This document shows, piece after piece, positions 24,244-36,999 of a stretch of DNA of 64,000 nt. The DNA comes from Gossypium raimondii (lineage: Eukaryota; Streptophyta; Magnoliopsida; Malvales; Malvaceae), in assembly GCF_025698545.1 (NCBI RefSeq), contig NC_068573.1, positions 6,267,001 to 6,331,000 of the forward strand, written 5' to 3'. The first letter of the stretch is position 1. Every line of letters starts with the position of its first letter. The notes beneath the pieces were generated by a model. It did no database searches. It saw only the letters and a program-made list of their open reading frames with translations, and was not told the DNA's origin. Both the position numbers and the translations under genes were made by a program.

Positions 24244-26408
24244 ATGGCAACTTCGAAAATCTTGTTGTTACTTCTTTTGATCCAATGCATTGTATTCATT
24301 GGCTCTTCTCGTCAGTTGAAGAACAACATAAATATCGACAATACATTTAATGTGATTAACTTTGGAGCTATTGGAGATGGACAGAAAGATGATTCTAAGG
24401 TTTTCTTTTCATTCTCTCTGCTCTCTGTGCTGCTAATTTTAACTAGACATTGTTTAGGATTGATGTTGCAGGCCTACTGATAATATGTGCTTGGTCTAAT
24501 GGTGTGTATGTATTTTAGATGTTTAAGCATGCCTGGGATGCTGCTTGTGATTCTTCAGCTCCATCACCAACCTTTCTTGTGCCTCGAGGGAAGACGTATC
24601 TGCTGCAACCTTTAACTTTCAATGGCAAACATTGCAACTCTAATAACATTACTTTGCAGGTATTTCTTTCTCTAATTTCGATTGTAAATTTATTTACATA
24701 TATATTTAGTAATGGTGCTAGTAGTGTATAAAACCAAGGATACATAATACGAGGCCTATGTCTTTTGTGTTAGTTAGAAACTGCTTCCTTTACATTTGTT
24801 TTGTGAAAACTTTGCATATAAATTGGGGTGCAGATTGATGGGAGAATCATAGCCCCAACCAAACCTTCTGCATGGGACTGTGAAACAAATTGTAACCATT
24901 GGATTGGCTTTGAAAATTTCGATGGTCTGCACATTCAAGGATCTGGTACCATCAATGGCCAGGGAGATAAATGGTGGAAACTTTCTTGCAAAGATAACGA
25001 AAAGGTAATTGTTTATATCCTATTATAATCCCATAAGATTTCTACCTATGTATATAATATTTTCTGGTTAAACTTTCTTGTTGGGTTTTTACTGATGTAT
25101 ACATGTTCATTGCTCTTTGTAACAGTCCTGTCAACATCGGAAACCAACGGTATGTGTTCGAATTTCATGTTTTTGCATTTATAAAGATACCAAGATTTTT
25201 AGTATGGCAGAAAAACATTGACATAAATTGTGTATACCGTAATTGTATGAGAATTATGTGGCTTTTGTTTTAGGGATTCATGATAGGACACTCCAAGAAT
25301 GTAGATATCAAAGGTTTAACCTTTGAAGACAGTCCACAAATGCACATTGCATTCGAAAGCTCTACTTTGATTCATGCCACTGAACTTACAATCCGAGCTC
25401 CGGGACACAGTCCCAACACTGACGGAATTCACATCCAACGTTCCACCAATGTCTCTATAGATAATTCAACCATTCAAACCGGTTTGTTTGTTTGCTTGTT
25501 TTATTTCTTTTTACATACAGCTTTATGTTCATTCTAATATCCTATACGTATTTGTTTATTCATTCAGGTGATGATTGCATATCAATTGGCAATGAATCTA
25601 AATACATTAACATTAGTAACATCGAATGCGGTCCAGGTCACGGAATAAGGTACATTTTTCGGTTTTTTAATCTATTTTCGTACTTTATTGCAATGATCTT
25701 TCCTCTTGCTTCATGAAATTAAATCTCTATGTTAATTTATTTTTGAATATTTGATTGTCATGTGAAGCATTGGGAGCCTTGGAATTATGGGAAAAACTGA
25801 GGAAGTTGAATTTGTTCATGTAAGAAATGTTACATTCCATGGAACAACTAATGGAGTTAGAATCAAAACTTGGCAGGTATATATCACTACTCTGATTCAT
25901 TTTTAAAAAAAATTATATTAATAATACTGTTACGTATTATCGTTGTTGTGCGCTTAGGGAGGACACGGTCATGCGAGGAACATTAAATTTGAAGATATAA
26001 CTTCCCATTCTTCGACTCGACCTATTGTTATCGATCAGTATTATTGCCCCCATAAACAATGCAAGAACCAAGTAAGCGGTTAATTATTAGATTCCATTTT
26101 TATATTTGAAACAATGTAGCATTCTTAATTTTAATTACTATATATATATATATATGTTGCAGACATCAGCTGTGGAGATCAGCAATATAGCTTATGAAAA
26201 TATCAACGGCACATCACCTAAAGAAATAGCAGTGCAGCTTTCATGCAGTGAGTCTGTTCCATGCAAAAATATCACCATGAAAGACATTAACTTGATATAC
26301 GAGAAGCATAAAGACAAAACGTCATCGTATTGTCTTAATGCCCGTGGCTTGAGAAACGGAAGGGTCCATCCAAGTGTATCTTGTTTGCAAGAAGAAGATA
26401 ATTTTTAG
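24244..26408 (+). CDS. Polygalacturonase (GH28), nine exons, intact
   Basis: Secreted enzyme that cuts alpha-1,4-linked galacturonic acid in pectin. Exons: 24244-24399, 24519-24659, 24834-25004, 25126-25149, 25274-25481, 25568-25649, 25768-25876, 25958-26071 and 26163-26408. All junctions are GT-AG and the frame stays open for 416 aa. Residues 1-22 form a signal peptide rich in Leu. The conserved N-terminal FNVINFGAIGDGQKDDSK follows. GH28 catalytic motifs are all present: NTD (212-214), DD (235-236), GHG (257-259) and RIK (292-294). Exon 4 is a microexon of 24 nt (SCQHRKPT) that replaces the usual CHRPTAL region. An upstream hairpin cassette (23.4-23.9 kb) and a broken PM4 gene precede it. 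A near-identical inverted copy lies at 45736-47942. Expression cannot be judged from sequence. Confidence 0.92.
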
Positions 26409-27129
26409 GCTTTTTTTCTTTTTTAATGAGTTCATAGTATATTGTTTATAACATGATAATTATTTTTAGGTTTTTTTTTAATTAGTAAATAGTATTTTTA
26501 GGTTTAATGTATCATCTATTATCACATATAATAAAAATATTAGTATAGATGAAGTTTTCACTAATTTTCCATTTTTCAATTACAGGCTTTATAATTTCTA
26601 TTTTTTTTTATAAAAGCCCTTTTTTAAAATTCCTTTCTTATTTTTAAAATTATTTCCAAAATATTTTATTACGTATTAAATAAAAATGGAATTATTTTAG
26701 ATTAATTTGTGTAGTGTTATTTTGTCCAATGTATAGAATAATAAATCATAATTTTTTAATCCATGATTGTTTCATGTATAAACATCTTAAACTACGAATA
26801 TCATCGACAAAATTTTAAACTAGAATTGATAAAAGAAAAAAATTTATACAAACTTTTTATTTTTGGAAGATGTAAACTAAATGAAAATTGATTTTAGGTT
26901 AAAATATGCCATAAGTCTCTGTATTTTTATTTCTAGTAATTTAATCCTTCTATTTTTAAAATTTACAATTCGAGTCCAATTGTTAAAATTAATAATATTA
27001 TTTTACTAAATTTAGATTCATTACAACATTTTTTTAATTGCATTGTTGCCAAGTGTGTATTTTTTATTTTAAAATATCAAACTAAAAAAGTTAACAGTGT
27101 TAACAATTGAATATGAATTTTGAAATTTG
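26409..27129. other. PG 3' flank
   Basis: An AT-rich non-coding flank shared with 44277-45735 (inverted) and in part with 41380-41778. It contains the empty counterpart (about 26905-26925) of the hAT MITE insertion at 44534. TTG at 27127-27129 is the target duplication of the Harbinger element. Confidence 0.6.
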
Positions 27130-27374
27130 CATTATGTTTGGTTGGGTGTATTGGCTAATCGGTGGCCCCACCTAATCCCCCCTTATTCCTATGTTTGGTT
27201 CATGGTATTGCTAATACCATTGTAATCCATTACTGACTTAATCGTTGAAATTCACCGATTTGTAATCCACCCCTTTTGCCCAGATTAGGCGCCGCTTCAG
27301 TAAACCGTCCCTGTTTTACCCTCCCATCAGCTTCCCCTTTGTTTCTCTTCTGTTCCTTCTAGCCTCTGCCGATT

Positions 27375-27515
27375 TGCTCCCTCCGTTTCTTTTCTTTTCT
27401 TTTCTGCCCTCTGTTTATTTTCTTTTCTTTTCTGCCGATTTGCTCCCTCCGTTTCTTTTCTTTTCTTTTCTGCCGATTTGCTCCTTTGTTTCTTTTCTTT
27501 TCTTTTCGTCGATTT
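27375..27515 (+). repeat. Pyrimidine-rich tandem repeat in Harbinger
   Basis: About three to four imperfect units mixing TTTCTTTTCTTTTCT with GCCGATTTGCTCCCTCCG, in the likely 5' leader region of the element. Confidence 0.75.
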
Positions 27516-27839
27516 GCGGTTTCTGCGATTTTGATTCTTGCTGGCTGAAAGGTAGGTTTCTAACTCTCTGTCAACCTTATTCTTGTCTTTTGTTTTTTTC
27601 GCATGTAAGCGATTCGAATCCTTGCCTTGTTAGTGCCCTTTTCTCATTAATCGGTAACTGCATGTAATCGGTTTTCCCTTTTCTCATTACAGGTTCTTCT
27701 TCATCTCACTGTGCCCCAATTTGCTCATTTACAGGTTAGTTTTCCATAGTTATTTTGTTTGTATTGCATGTCCGATTGAAATGTAGTTTTCACGATTGCA
27801 TGTATACTCTTACGCATAGGATGACATTAGTTCGGAGAA

Positions 27840-28110
27840 ACAATTTTCGGATTAGGCTTAAGAATTGATGACTGTTGTTTGTTGATAAGGTGCCTTGGCT
27901 TAAGAATTGATGAATGTTGTCTGTTGTTTGTTGATGTGTTTTCTGTTGTTGGTTAGGCTTAAGAAATGCATATTGTTGTTTGTTGATAGTGTTGCTTGCT
28001 TTAATATGGATGGATGGGGCTATTGAATTATAGTGTTATTATGCATATTGTTGATACTGTTGTCTGTTGTTTGTTGATGTGTTTTGTGTTGTTGGTTAGG
28101 CTTAAGAAAT
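27840..28110 (+). repeat. Imperfect tandem repeat in Harbinger
   Basis: Several units with TTAAGAATTGATG or TTAAGAAATGCATATTG plus TGTTGTTTGTTGAT. Non-coding, probably intronic or leader sequence of the element. The stretch from 28110 to 30540 shows no recognisable gene on either strand. Confidence 0.6.
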
Positions 28111-30696
28111 GCATATTGTGGTAAGAATGATAGAAATTTGTAAGAATGATAGAAGGATTATTCTCAGGCACATCTCAAATACATCTTAAACCAGTTAAAT
28201 GTCTCATATCAGTTATATAAGTAATGTCGCACTTTACCAGTCCATACCTCAACAAACAATTAACTTTGGAGTGTAACCAGATTTTCTTACACATCATATC
28301 ATACCTATCAAAAAGAATTCTAGGTTGGTGATAAACATATTTATTTTCTTTTGAAATCTCATATTCCCTTCTTTTATGATGTAGGTAAACCACAAATTTG
28401 AATTTAGAGAATCAATTAATTGCTGCTTGCAAATAAAAGTACCATTTTAAATGGAAAATAGATTCATGAAGTATGCAGTTCATGGAAACAATATGACACA
28501 GAAAGTAACTGTTATTAGGACAAGTATCTAGCGAGTGAATAGGGAATATGAGAGATCTTGTAGATTATCCTTTACCTGCCTTCTTGCTTTGGTGAGTGCA
28601 ATGGAGTCTCCGTTCTGATCTTACCTAAACCTGATAAACCAGAATAAACTTGGGTAATACCATGTTATTAGGATGTTGAAATTTGAAAACCAAGATCACT
28701 GCATCAGTATCTTGATAACATAGAAAACAAGTAATTAATCAAAGTTGAGATACCTTCATTAGTGATGCACTAGCAGGTTAATTAGAGCCTAAATGGGTAA
28801 CTGTAATTCCTTCTATAATACTGAGAAATGCATACATTATCTGTTAATGTATTTTTATTTATTTATGAAATTTACCTTTTTCGATCTTTTTACTGAAAAG
28901 TATAAAGGGAGCAGGTTTGTTAATCGTCTTTAAAACTGACTTGACTACTTCAACTTTGAATGCTTTGAAATGTTTGCTCACTGATAAATGAATGGAGACA
29001 GATTAATTTCGTGAATGATCCTCTATTCTCTAAATTATGTTTTAATATATATAAATATTGAATGTGTGTTAATACGACTAGTTTGAAATGAATTAACACC
29101 CAAGTACATTTACTGCTAATTTGATCTCCAAGTTGGTGTGGAATTATGAAACTAAGGGAGTTTTTTCCTATATGTTGCTTTTACATTTCACTCTTTTTGA
29201 AATATGTATGTGTAGCGTATGTTTGGATATATGTATGAAGATCTTGATACTTCAATATCTTTCAAGTATTCCATTTTTCTAAAATAATTAAACATACACA
29301 TGGTGGGTTACATAGATATCAAAGACCTTATGATTTCAATCTTGTAGGTAAAGTACTTGTACATTACAAATTCATGGACGAGAATATTGTTATAAAAGGA
29401 GCAATATATAATTTGGTACTTGTGTTTTTCTTTTTTAATCTATTATTTGTATTTGATAAATATTTTGATACTTAAAGATAATGGTGTACCAATTCTTGTA
29501 TTAATATCAAAAATGTGAGTACTACATGGATCAAAAAATGATGAGATCGTTATAATTTAAAAGGACATCAAACTTTAGTACCAATTCTTGTATTAATATC
29601 AATTATGATCTTTATTTAACGATTTTGATACTTTCAAAGATCTCGTTCAAATTTAAACATTATTAAAATAAATTGTGCTAACTTTAAGCTCAAATAAAAA
29701 TTTGCATGAAGGAATGGTATATTCATGGTACCTAAAAAGATGGGGAAGTAACCAAGAGAACCACAAATGATGAAAGAGCAAAATAATAGCAATAAATGAA
29801 GGCGTGTGGGCATTGGCCTAGAATGGTACCCCCAAATTAATTGATGAAAAAAGAATTAAAAGAAATTTTATATCATAAATTCAATGACACAAAATTATAA
29901 GCAGATGCTGAAAAATAAACCATGGGTTCCCACAAACATCTATGTTTGTTGTATTAATCAATTCCTTTACCTACATTGTGGACTTTAGCTTTTTCTTCCC
30001 CTAATTTCAGCTTTTATTACAGTTTGTACCAAATTTTTCATTCCAAAACCAATATAGCTCTTTGCCTCTTAATTCTCTAGCCCTTAACATGGACTACGTA
30101 CATATATATATATACATAAAACCTAGTTGCTCTCATTTTTAATTTGTTTGTCTCTCAATTATTTTTATAAAATTTATATTTGATACATTGATTGTATATA
30201 AGATTATTTTATAGGAACATAACAAGTAAACTTTATATATAGCTTTAAAAATATAACCTAATTTTAGGTCAATGTTCAAACTTTGAACATGCATTATAAT
30301 TTTAGGTCAATTATACATATACCAACAATTAATTTTAGGTCAATTATACATGCTCCATAATTTCTTTCCTGTTTGGGTGATTGATAAAGAAATGAAATTA
30401 AAGTTGCAACGATATCAAAATAGAATAGATACTTTTTTGCTTCGTGTGTTCTAAATTAATATTGTTTATTTTTATTTGATAATGTGTAATTGCAACTTCA
30501 ATTCTTTGATAGTGTATTCTAATTTTAATATGTTGCAGTAATGGCTCGTCTACCTTTAATTGCACAAAGTGTGAGGCGTAAAAGAATTGGTATTGCATTG
30601 ACAATATGGTTGGAAATCTGTAGAATTGCGATTTGGTTCTTATTTAGAATGGGTGCCAGCCTTAGCCTACAGACTTATAGATCAAGGATTACCTCC

Positions 30697-30854
30697 TATA
30701 CCTTAGATTTTTATGCAAAACGGGATTACCTAGTAATGTGGTGGATGACGATGAACCGAATATCACAAATATTCATCCATCGGATGCTTGGGCTACTTGG
30801 AGGATGGAACTAGCCAACCAAATGTTCGATGAATGGCAAGCATCTAGAAATTAG
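30697..30854 (+). pseudogene. Possible Harbinger transposase C-terminal remnant
   Basis: One frame reads DDDEPNITNIHPSDAWATWR then MELANQMFDEWQASRN and stops at TAG (30852-30854). The ending resembles the tail of plant PIF/Harbinger transposases and lies where the transposase should end, upstream of the Myb-like gene. No catalytic DDE region is visible upstream. The overlapping frame from 30541 is open but unrecognised. This assignment is tentative. Confidence 0.4.
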
Positions 30855-31123
30855 TTAGGTTTAGGGACAAATTGAGTTTGACTTAATTTGTTGATGTTAT
30901 TTTATGTATCTAGTTTATGAAACTTTGGTGGTGTTTGAATAAAATTTTGTACTGTACTAAACTTGTTGAATTATAATTTAATTTCTTTTCATTCAGTATG
31001 TGTTATAATTTTGATTCATGATATTGAACAAACGATATAATTTTATAAATTGTTCACCTTTTGATTCATAATATTAAAAATTCTATCATAATGTGTTTTT
31101 GTTTTTTTTTTCTTAAGATAATT

Positions 31124-32171
31124 ATGTCAGGTGTTCCACAATCACATGCTTCTTCTCAAGCTTCTCGAGGAACCAAAAGAAAATGGGTTCCAGAAGAAGA
31201 TGCAGCCTTAGTTTCTTGCATGGTGGACTTGCACAATGTTGGAACATTTAATGCTGATAACGGGTTCAAAGCCGGTTATTTGAACGAGTTGGAAAAAATG
31301 CTAGAAAAGGCTTTACCAAATGCAATGTTGAAGGCGAAACCAAATATTGAATCGAGGATTAGATTACTAAAAAGGGAATGGTCAATTGTCTATGACATGC
31401 TTAATGGTCAAAACAATAGCGGTTTTGGTTGGGACGAGCATAGGCAGCTCGTTGTTGCTGAAGATGCAGTCTGGGACTCCTATGTAAAGGTAAAATGTAT
31501 TTCATGTCTTTATTTGTTTTTTTTTACCAAACTTATAACTAATATGATTTCCTCATTTTTTTTAGAGTCACAAAGAAGCCGCTCAATTCAGACATCGTAC
31601 TTTCCCTTACTACAACCACTTCTTCGCCATATCGCAAGAGATCGGCATTTGGGAAAGATCATAAGCAATTTACCGATGTTCTTGAAGAAATAAATCTTGA
31701 GGATGTACCTACTACAGATATGAATGAAGAGAAACACATTCTATGATGCGAAGTCGACGTCTCTTTGGACGACATGGATGTTTACGCATGCAGCCGCCAA
31801 GAGATAGAGACCAAGGGGTTCCTCATCTTCAAACAAGAGAAAGAAGAAATCTAATGCTCGTGATAATATGTATTCTTCATTTGATGAGGCTGCCACTTTA
31901 TTGGCTGAAAACATCAAGGCCGTTGGCGATCAAATCGATGAGGAGTATTGCCTCAGGGTGGTAGTTCAACAGAAGTCGAAGAATATCAAAGATGGAATTG
32001 AAAGCTTCAAATTTATATTCATCCTTACCGGAAATTGAAGGTTTAACCGACGATCAGCGGTATGACGCTTTGAGTAAAATTCCAGATCATCCAACTCAAA
32101 TGATCGTTTTCTTTAGTTTACCTTCTGTTGCGCGATTGGAATGGGTTAGAAGATTTCTTTCTCACCATTAA
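31124..32171 (+). pseudogene. Harbinger Myb/SANT-like protein, frameshifted
   Basis: The accessory DNA-binding protein of PIF/Harbinger elements, which helps the transposase act on the element ends. Exon 1 (31124-31489, 122 codons) holds the Myb/SANT-like domain: KRKWVPEEDAALVSCMVDLH near the start, then the trihelix-like ESRIRLLKREWSIVYDML and GFGWDEHRQLVV. A 76-nt GT-AG intron follows (31490-31565). Exon 2 begins SHKEAAQFRHRTFPYYNHF, which fits the family, but the frame shifts soon after, at the segment that should read YRKRSAFGKDHKQF, and shifts again further on. The family ending (LPSVARLEWVRRFLSHH, stop 32171) is still recognisable. At least two frameshifts make it non-functional. Confidence 0.8.
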
Positions 32172-33170
32172 AAATCAATGTTCAAACTTTTTGATGTTGT
32201 AAAACTATATAACATATGGATTATGATGTAGAATTTCATTTTCATCTAATCTTTTCTTAATATAAGTTAATTATGTTTATCCAGAATATAATTTTCAAGT
32301 TATATTTTGATTTGAGTAATTTTATGAAATTATATATCATTATTAAATTAAATTTAATATTAATTATTTTAAATTGTATAAATTCATATAAGAAAATTTA
32401 TTATCAAGGATTTTATGAAATTATATATTATTATTAAATTATACAAATTCATATAAGATAATTTATTAGTTATAATTATTTTAAATTTTATTAAATCAGA
32501 TATTTTAATTAAAATATATTTAATATTAATTATTTAAAATTATCTTTTATAATATAATATATTATGATTTGAGTAAATTCATATAAGAATATTAATTATT
32601 AAGAATTTTATTAAATTATATATTTTAATTATAATATATTTAATAATAATTATGTTAATTTATATTTTATAGTATCATATATTATGATTTGAGTAAATTC
32701 ATATAAGAATATTGATTATTAAGAATTTTATTAAATTATATATTTTAATTATAATTTATTTAATAATAATTATGTTTAAATATGATTAAATTATTTATTA
32801 TTGATAATAATAATCTTATTAAAATTTAAATAACAATAACAATAATCATTTACCAAAACAAATTTATGCTAAGAGTATTCTAGTCATTTTAGTTTTTTCC
32901 ATTATGCTATTACACCTCTATTCCATTCAACCAAACACAAGATTACTATTACGCCTCTATTCCATTACATTCAACCAAACAATTGATTTGCTATTACACC
33001 TCTATTCCATTACGCCTCTATTCCATTGCGCCTCTATTCCAATACAGCGAACCAAACGTGCTCTTGAAAAGTAAGGGACTAAATTCTTAAAAATAAAAGT
33101 ATAGAGATTAAATTTCAAATTTATAAAAGTACAAGGACCTATGACAAATTTTAACCATTTATAATAGAGA

Positions 33171-33715
33171 ATGGAATGTGGATCTGGCTTGGGTGCCTAT
33201 AAATTCTTTAGAGGAAAAATTAGGGCATCAGAGGTGTGGCCGAATGTGCAAAAAGGCAAGGGTGATGGTGATGGTGATGGTAATGGTGAGGGTGGAGTTT
33301 GAATCAAACAAGATTGGACAAGGAAATCATTTTCTTACCTTCTTTTTTTCACAAATATCACAATAAAACATGGATGAAACTATCGATTGATGATAGAGTT
33401 CTATTATTGTGATATTAGTGAAAAACAAAAGGTACAGATATGAGGCCGACGGCGATGACCAGATTCTGACGGAAATACGCTCACCGTCTGCTGCGTGCTT
33501 CTTTACTATATTTGCCTCTCTCTCTCTCTCTTTTTACTGTTGATTTTATTAGTGCTATTTCAATTCTTGGGGGCTGGGGATTTTTATCATTAGTGGCGGA
33601 AAATAGTGATTTGATTCAATACACTGTATTGACTGAATCTTGTTATCAGTGGAAGATTGATGGTTATGGCGACAATAGATCTGATGCCATTAACTTCGGA
33701 TCTGTCGGAGATTAG
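33171..33715 (+). pseudogene. PG upstream cassette and polygalacturonase exon-1 remnant
   Basis: 33171-33434 is the hairpin cassette (INSLEEKLGH, then arms at 33336-33434). From 33590 a decayed PG first exon follows: LIQYTVL aligns with the signal-peptide end of the intact genes, and YGDNRSDAINFGSVGD with [16 protein letters not shown]. It then stops at TAG. Nothing of exons 2-9 is visible downstream. It is the inverted partner of the 39.7-41.1 kb pseudogene. A short (TC)n run lies near 33517-33532 and a GGTGAT repeat near 33262-33285. Confidence 0.7.
33336..33434. repeat. Conserved hairpin, copy 2
   Basis: Arms CACAAATATCACAATA and TATTGTGATATTAGTG, extended by TACCTT.../...AAAGGTA, about 30 nt each, with a loop of about 40 nt. 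The sequence changes seen between cassettes leave the arms largely paired. Confidence 0.75.
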
Positions 33716-34669
33716 ACGGCTTTTAACTTCGGATCTGTCTGATGCCATTAATCCAATAGTTTATATGAGCAAAACCATGACAGTGTCTAGCTTACGGGCC
33801 CTAAAACCTCCTCCATGTATGTCCTTGCATGCAAATGCAATACTCTTTATTTCGATTGATGAAGCCAATCAGGCAGTGAGACAGTGGGAGATGAAGCCAC
33901 CTCCCATCAGAGCTCATTTTGAAATATTACTACACACGAACACTCACCATCCCTTCTTGTTTGCAACTACAATTCAGTTTTGTTTCCCTGATATAAGAAA
34001 AGCTCTCCATCCTGATCCTATTATTTGAATCAACCCAACAACGAGTAGAATCCACCAACATTTCCACGCTTGCTTGCCTACTTTATTTTTCTTTTTCTTA
34101 AATATTTGGGGAATGAGGATTTTTTTTATATATATAAATAAAGTTATAAATATATTTGTTTATTTTTTATAAAAAAATAATTTCTTTATGAAAATTCTCT
34201 TTAACTTGATATTAAACAAATTGGTTTCTCTCAAAATCTTAATCCTATCAATTTGAAATTCAGCGATTAATGAAAATTAATCAATTTGAAAGTGAGCGAT
34301 TAATGACAATTAATCATAGCATTAATATTTTAGTTAATTGTACATAATTTTGATTGATACAAAAATAGATTTAGCCTTTAAATTTTAATTCAGCCAAATG
34401 TTGCATATTAAATTTGTTAAACTTTTTAGAATCAAGACAAAATTGACAAAATATTTAAACATAGAGAGCTAAATTTATCGTTATACCAATTAAAATTATG
34501 TATAATTTATGAAAGACATTAACGTCGTAATTAATTTTCCTTAGTTGCTCACTTTGAAAAATATATATGGGTTAAATTGCTCTGTCTTTTTAAAAGGACC
34601 AAGTGTTCAATTTTAAAATTGAGAAGGACCGGAGAGTTATTTTTACTTAAATTCTTTCACAAAATATAA
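33716..34669. other. Spacer without recognised gene
   Basis: 33716-34030 has an open stretch on + (about 100 codons) with no recognised family. It repeats the words CTTCGGATCTGTC and GATGCCATTAA of the preceding PG remnant, so it started from a local duplication. 34080-34669 is AT-rich; its right part includes TTAATGACAATTAATCATAGC words shared with the tRNA spacers. Confidence 0.45.
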
Positions 34670-35893
34670 TGTTCAAGCCCAATAATGTCCGGCCCACTAA
34701 AAAAACCAAATTAACAGCCCAATTGACCCAATACACTACCCAACCTAAACCCTAGCCCAATACACCTAAAACAACAGCAGCGAACTTGGCGCCGCAACAG
34801 CCTCACCCTCCCACGCCTCCGCGATTGTCGCAGCACGGCCCTCCGTGCGAGCGCGCCTCTTCAACGGCCACCAAACCTGCGAGAACATAGCAACAAACGC
34901 TAACGAAACAGAATGGCAAAGGGAAACATAGTAGATTTTTTTTTTTTATTTTTTCCTTTTCTTTTCCATTTCGGCTATTTAAAGCCATGAAATCTGTAAC
35001 AAAAGGGGGGAGACAAATTTTGTACCAACGAAATTAAGGAAAATAAAAAGAAAATCAGAAAAAACAAAAAGTTTCTTTGAAGGTGATTATTTTGTTTTTC
35101 TTTTTACTTTTACTGTCTTTTTTTGATGTTCTTCTTTGTTTTTTAAAACAAATAAATGAAGAGGGAGAGAAAAGAGACTTACCGGCGTTGAGTAGTCAGA
35201 GGATCTTCACTTCGTCGTCATCGGAGTTGGAGGCTCCATCTCCAGAGGCGGCGGCGGCAGCGCAAAAGAAACCTAGGGTTTCTCTGCTATTTTTTTAAAA
35301 AAATCAAAGAGAAAAATGAAGTTTTTTTAGGGAACTTTGGTTTTTATAATGGCTGCGAAACGACGCCGTTTAAGGCCTGCTTCAGTGGCCTCAAAACGGC
35401 GTCGTATAGGCCGAAACCCGACAACCCGACCCGTTTCCTCAGGATCCGCGTGTTTTATTTCAATGGTCAATTTGCGCAATCAGGCCCTTTGTTTTTGCAG
35501 CACATTTAAATTACATTTCCTATTTCTTTTAAATTTTGCTGTGCATTTTATGCAATTGCATATTGGTCCACGATTGCTGCGCACCGTTTTAGGAGGCGGG
35601 TTATTTCCATTCTAACCCCCCGAAGACAAGGCGTGCTTCACAATTTGGTCCTTCATTCCGTTTTAATTGCATTCTTTTGTTTTTTTCCTCTCTTTTGACT
35701 TTTTTTTAAGATCGTTATTATTGTATTATTTATTATTATTATATTTACCTATATACGCATATGCATTTTATATACATATGTTACATATTTTGTTATTATT
35801 TATTTTCATAGTTTTATGCATATATATGTGCGCGTACACTATCTGAAAATTGTTGTAAATATACTTTTCTACATTTTAATATATACATGCATT

Positions 35894-35933
<40 letters not shown>

Positions 35934-36999
35934 TATTTAAACTTTTAAAATATATATGCATATATATAAAGCCATGCATATATACATGCATTCTTATAAT
36001 ATATATGCATATATAAAGCCATGCATGAATTTGACACATACGGACATTTTTTAAAATATATGTATTCTTTATATTTTGTTATGAATAAGTATGTACGTTT
36101 AGTCCATTTTTATGTAATATTTCTCATATTTTTTAAATATATTTATGTACACGTTTTAAAAAATCATTGTAAACATTTTTTACACATTCTATTATTTTAT
36201 ATGCATATTGTACATATATACATATATTTACATACACACATATTTTCATGATATACCCATACATTTATATTTTGTAAATACATACACATTTATAATTTAA
36301 ATTAAAGTATGTGTTTCATGTTGTGTATTAACATTTTATCTTGCTTTTAAAGAAAATGTATGTTTTCATTAAAGCATGAAAATCATCATATTTTATGAAT
36401 TTTCAAAATATTTGGCATTCGTGATTCTCGAGAAAGATCGTGTCTTAACTTACTGGATTGCGGTTATTTTTCGACGAATTTAGAAAGCTAAGTATTTGTT
36501 TTGCAATAAATCCGCAAATTTCAAATAAAAGCTTATTCTCGGGAATTCAAAAATGTTGGGTCCTAACTTACTGGTCATGACATTTTCTTCTCGAAATAAG
36601 AATTTTCAAAAGCAAAAGGCAATATTCAGGTATTTTGAGAATTTAAAAACATTGTGCCCTAACTCACTGGGTGTGGTGTTTTATTTCTTTGAAATACGAA
36701 TGTCTTATCGTTTTAATTCATTCATGAAATAAAAAAGTTTCCTTTTAAAATCTTTTCAAGTTTTCGACACCAAGGCATAAATAAAATCAATTTGGTACCA
36801 ATTTTGGGCGTTACGAGGGTGCTAATCCTTCCTCGTGCGTAACTGACTCCCGAACCTGCTTTCTCAAATTTCGCAGACCAAAATTATTTTTAAGGTGCGC
36901 CGATCACACCTTAATAAAGGATCGGTGGTGACTCCAATTCCAGTTTTTGTTTTTTAAGTCGACAACTAAAATTTTTGTTATCAAAAAACGGTTTCGACA
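34670..36999 (+). mobile_element. Solo LTR, 2.3 kb, exact TATAA target duplication
   Basis: It starts TGTTCAAGCCCAATAATG and ends GGTTTCGACA. Flanks are TATAA at 34665-34669 and TATAA at 37000-37004, an exact 5-bp duplication. It has a GC-richer leader region (34780-35450), an AT-rich middle with an (AT)n run near 35897-35931, and a 3' part with GGGCGTTACGAGGGTGCTAA. It has no gag or pol, and short open frames within are incidental. Probably Ty3/gypsy (Tat-like). The exact target duplication suggests it is younger than its relative at 2.0 kb. Confidence 0.85.

Larger units (their letters stand above)
27130..33063 (+). mobile_element. PIF/Harbinger DNA transposon, 5.9 kb
   Basis: Terminal inverted repeats of about 25 bp, matching at 18 positions. 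The left has ATGTTTGGTTGGGTGTATTGG-like sequence and the right complement has CACGTTTGGTTCGCTGTATTG. The 3-bp flank TTG is duplicated at 27127-27129 and 33064-33066. Uninterrupted empty sites exist at about 41491-41510 and 44343-44365. The right subterminal region has about six copies of ATTACRCCTCTATTCC. Inside lies the second Harbinger gene (Myb/SANT protein) and what may be the transposase C-terminus. I do not see the DDE transposase core, so the element is probably non-autonomous. Confidence 0.85.
16166..33715 (+). repeat. Left arm of large inverted repeat
   Basis: F-box exon, spacer, tRNA-Ala, PM4, hairpin cassette, PG, 3' flank, cassette and PG remnant occur here in order. The same series occurs inverted at 40800-60925. 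The LTR beside the F-box exon extends the arm to about 14740. The arm holds a solo LTR (17.5 kb) and a Harbinger element (27.1 kb) that the other arm lacks. Confidence 0.8.

Noticed and set aside
34803-34988. Open frame on - in the GC-richer part of the solo LTR
   Set aside because: Inside an LTR. Composition follows GC-rich leader sequence, with no recognised domain.
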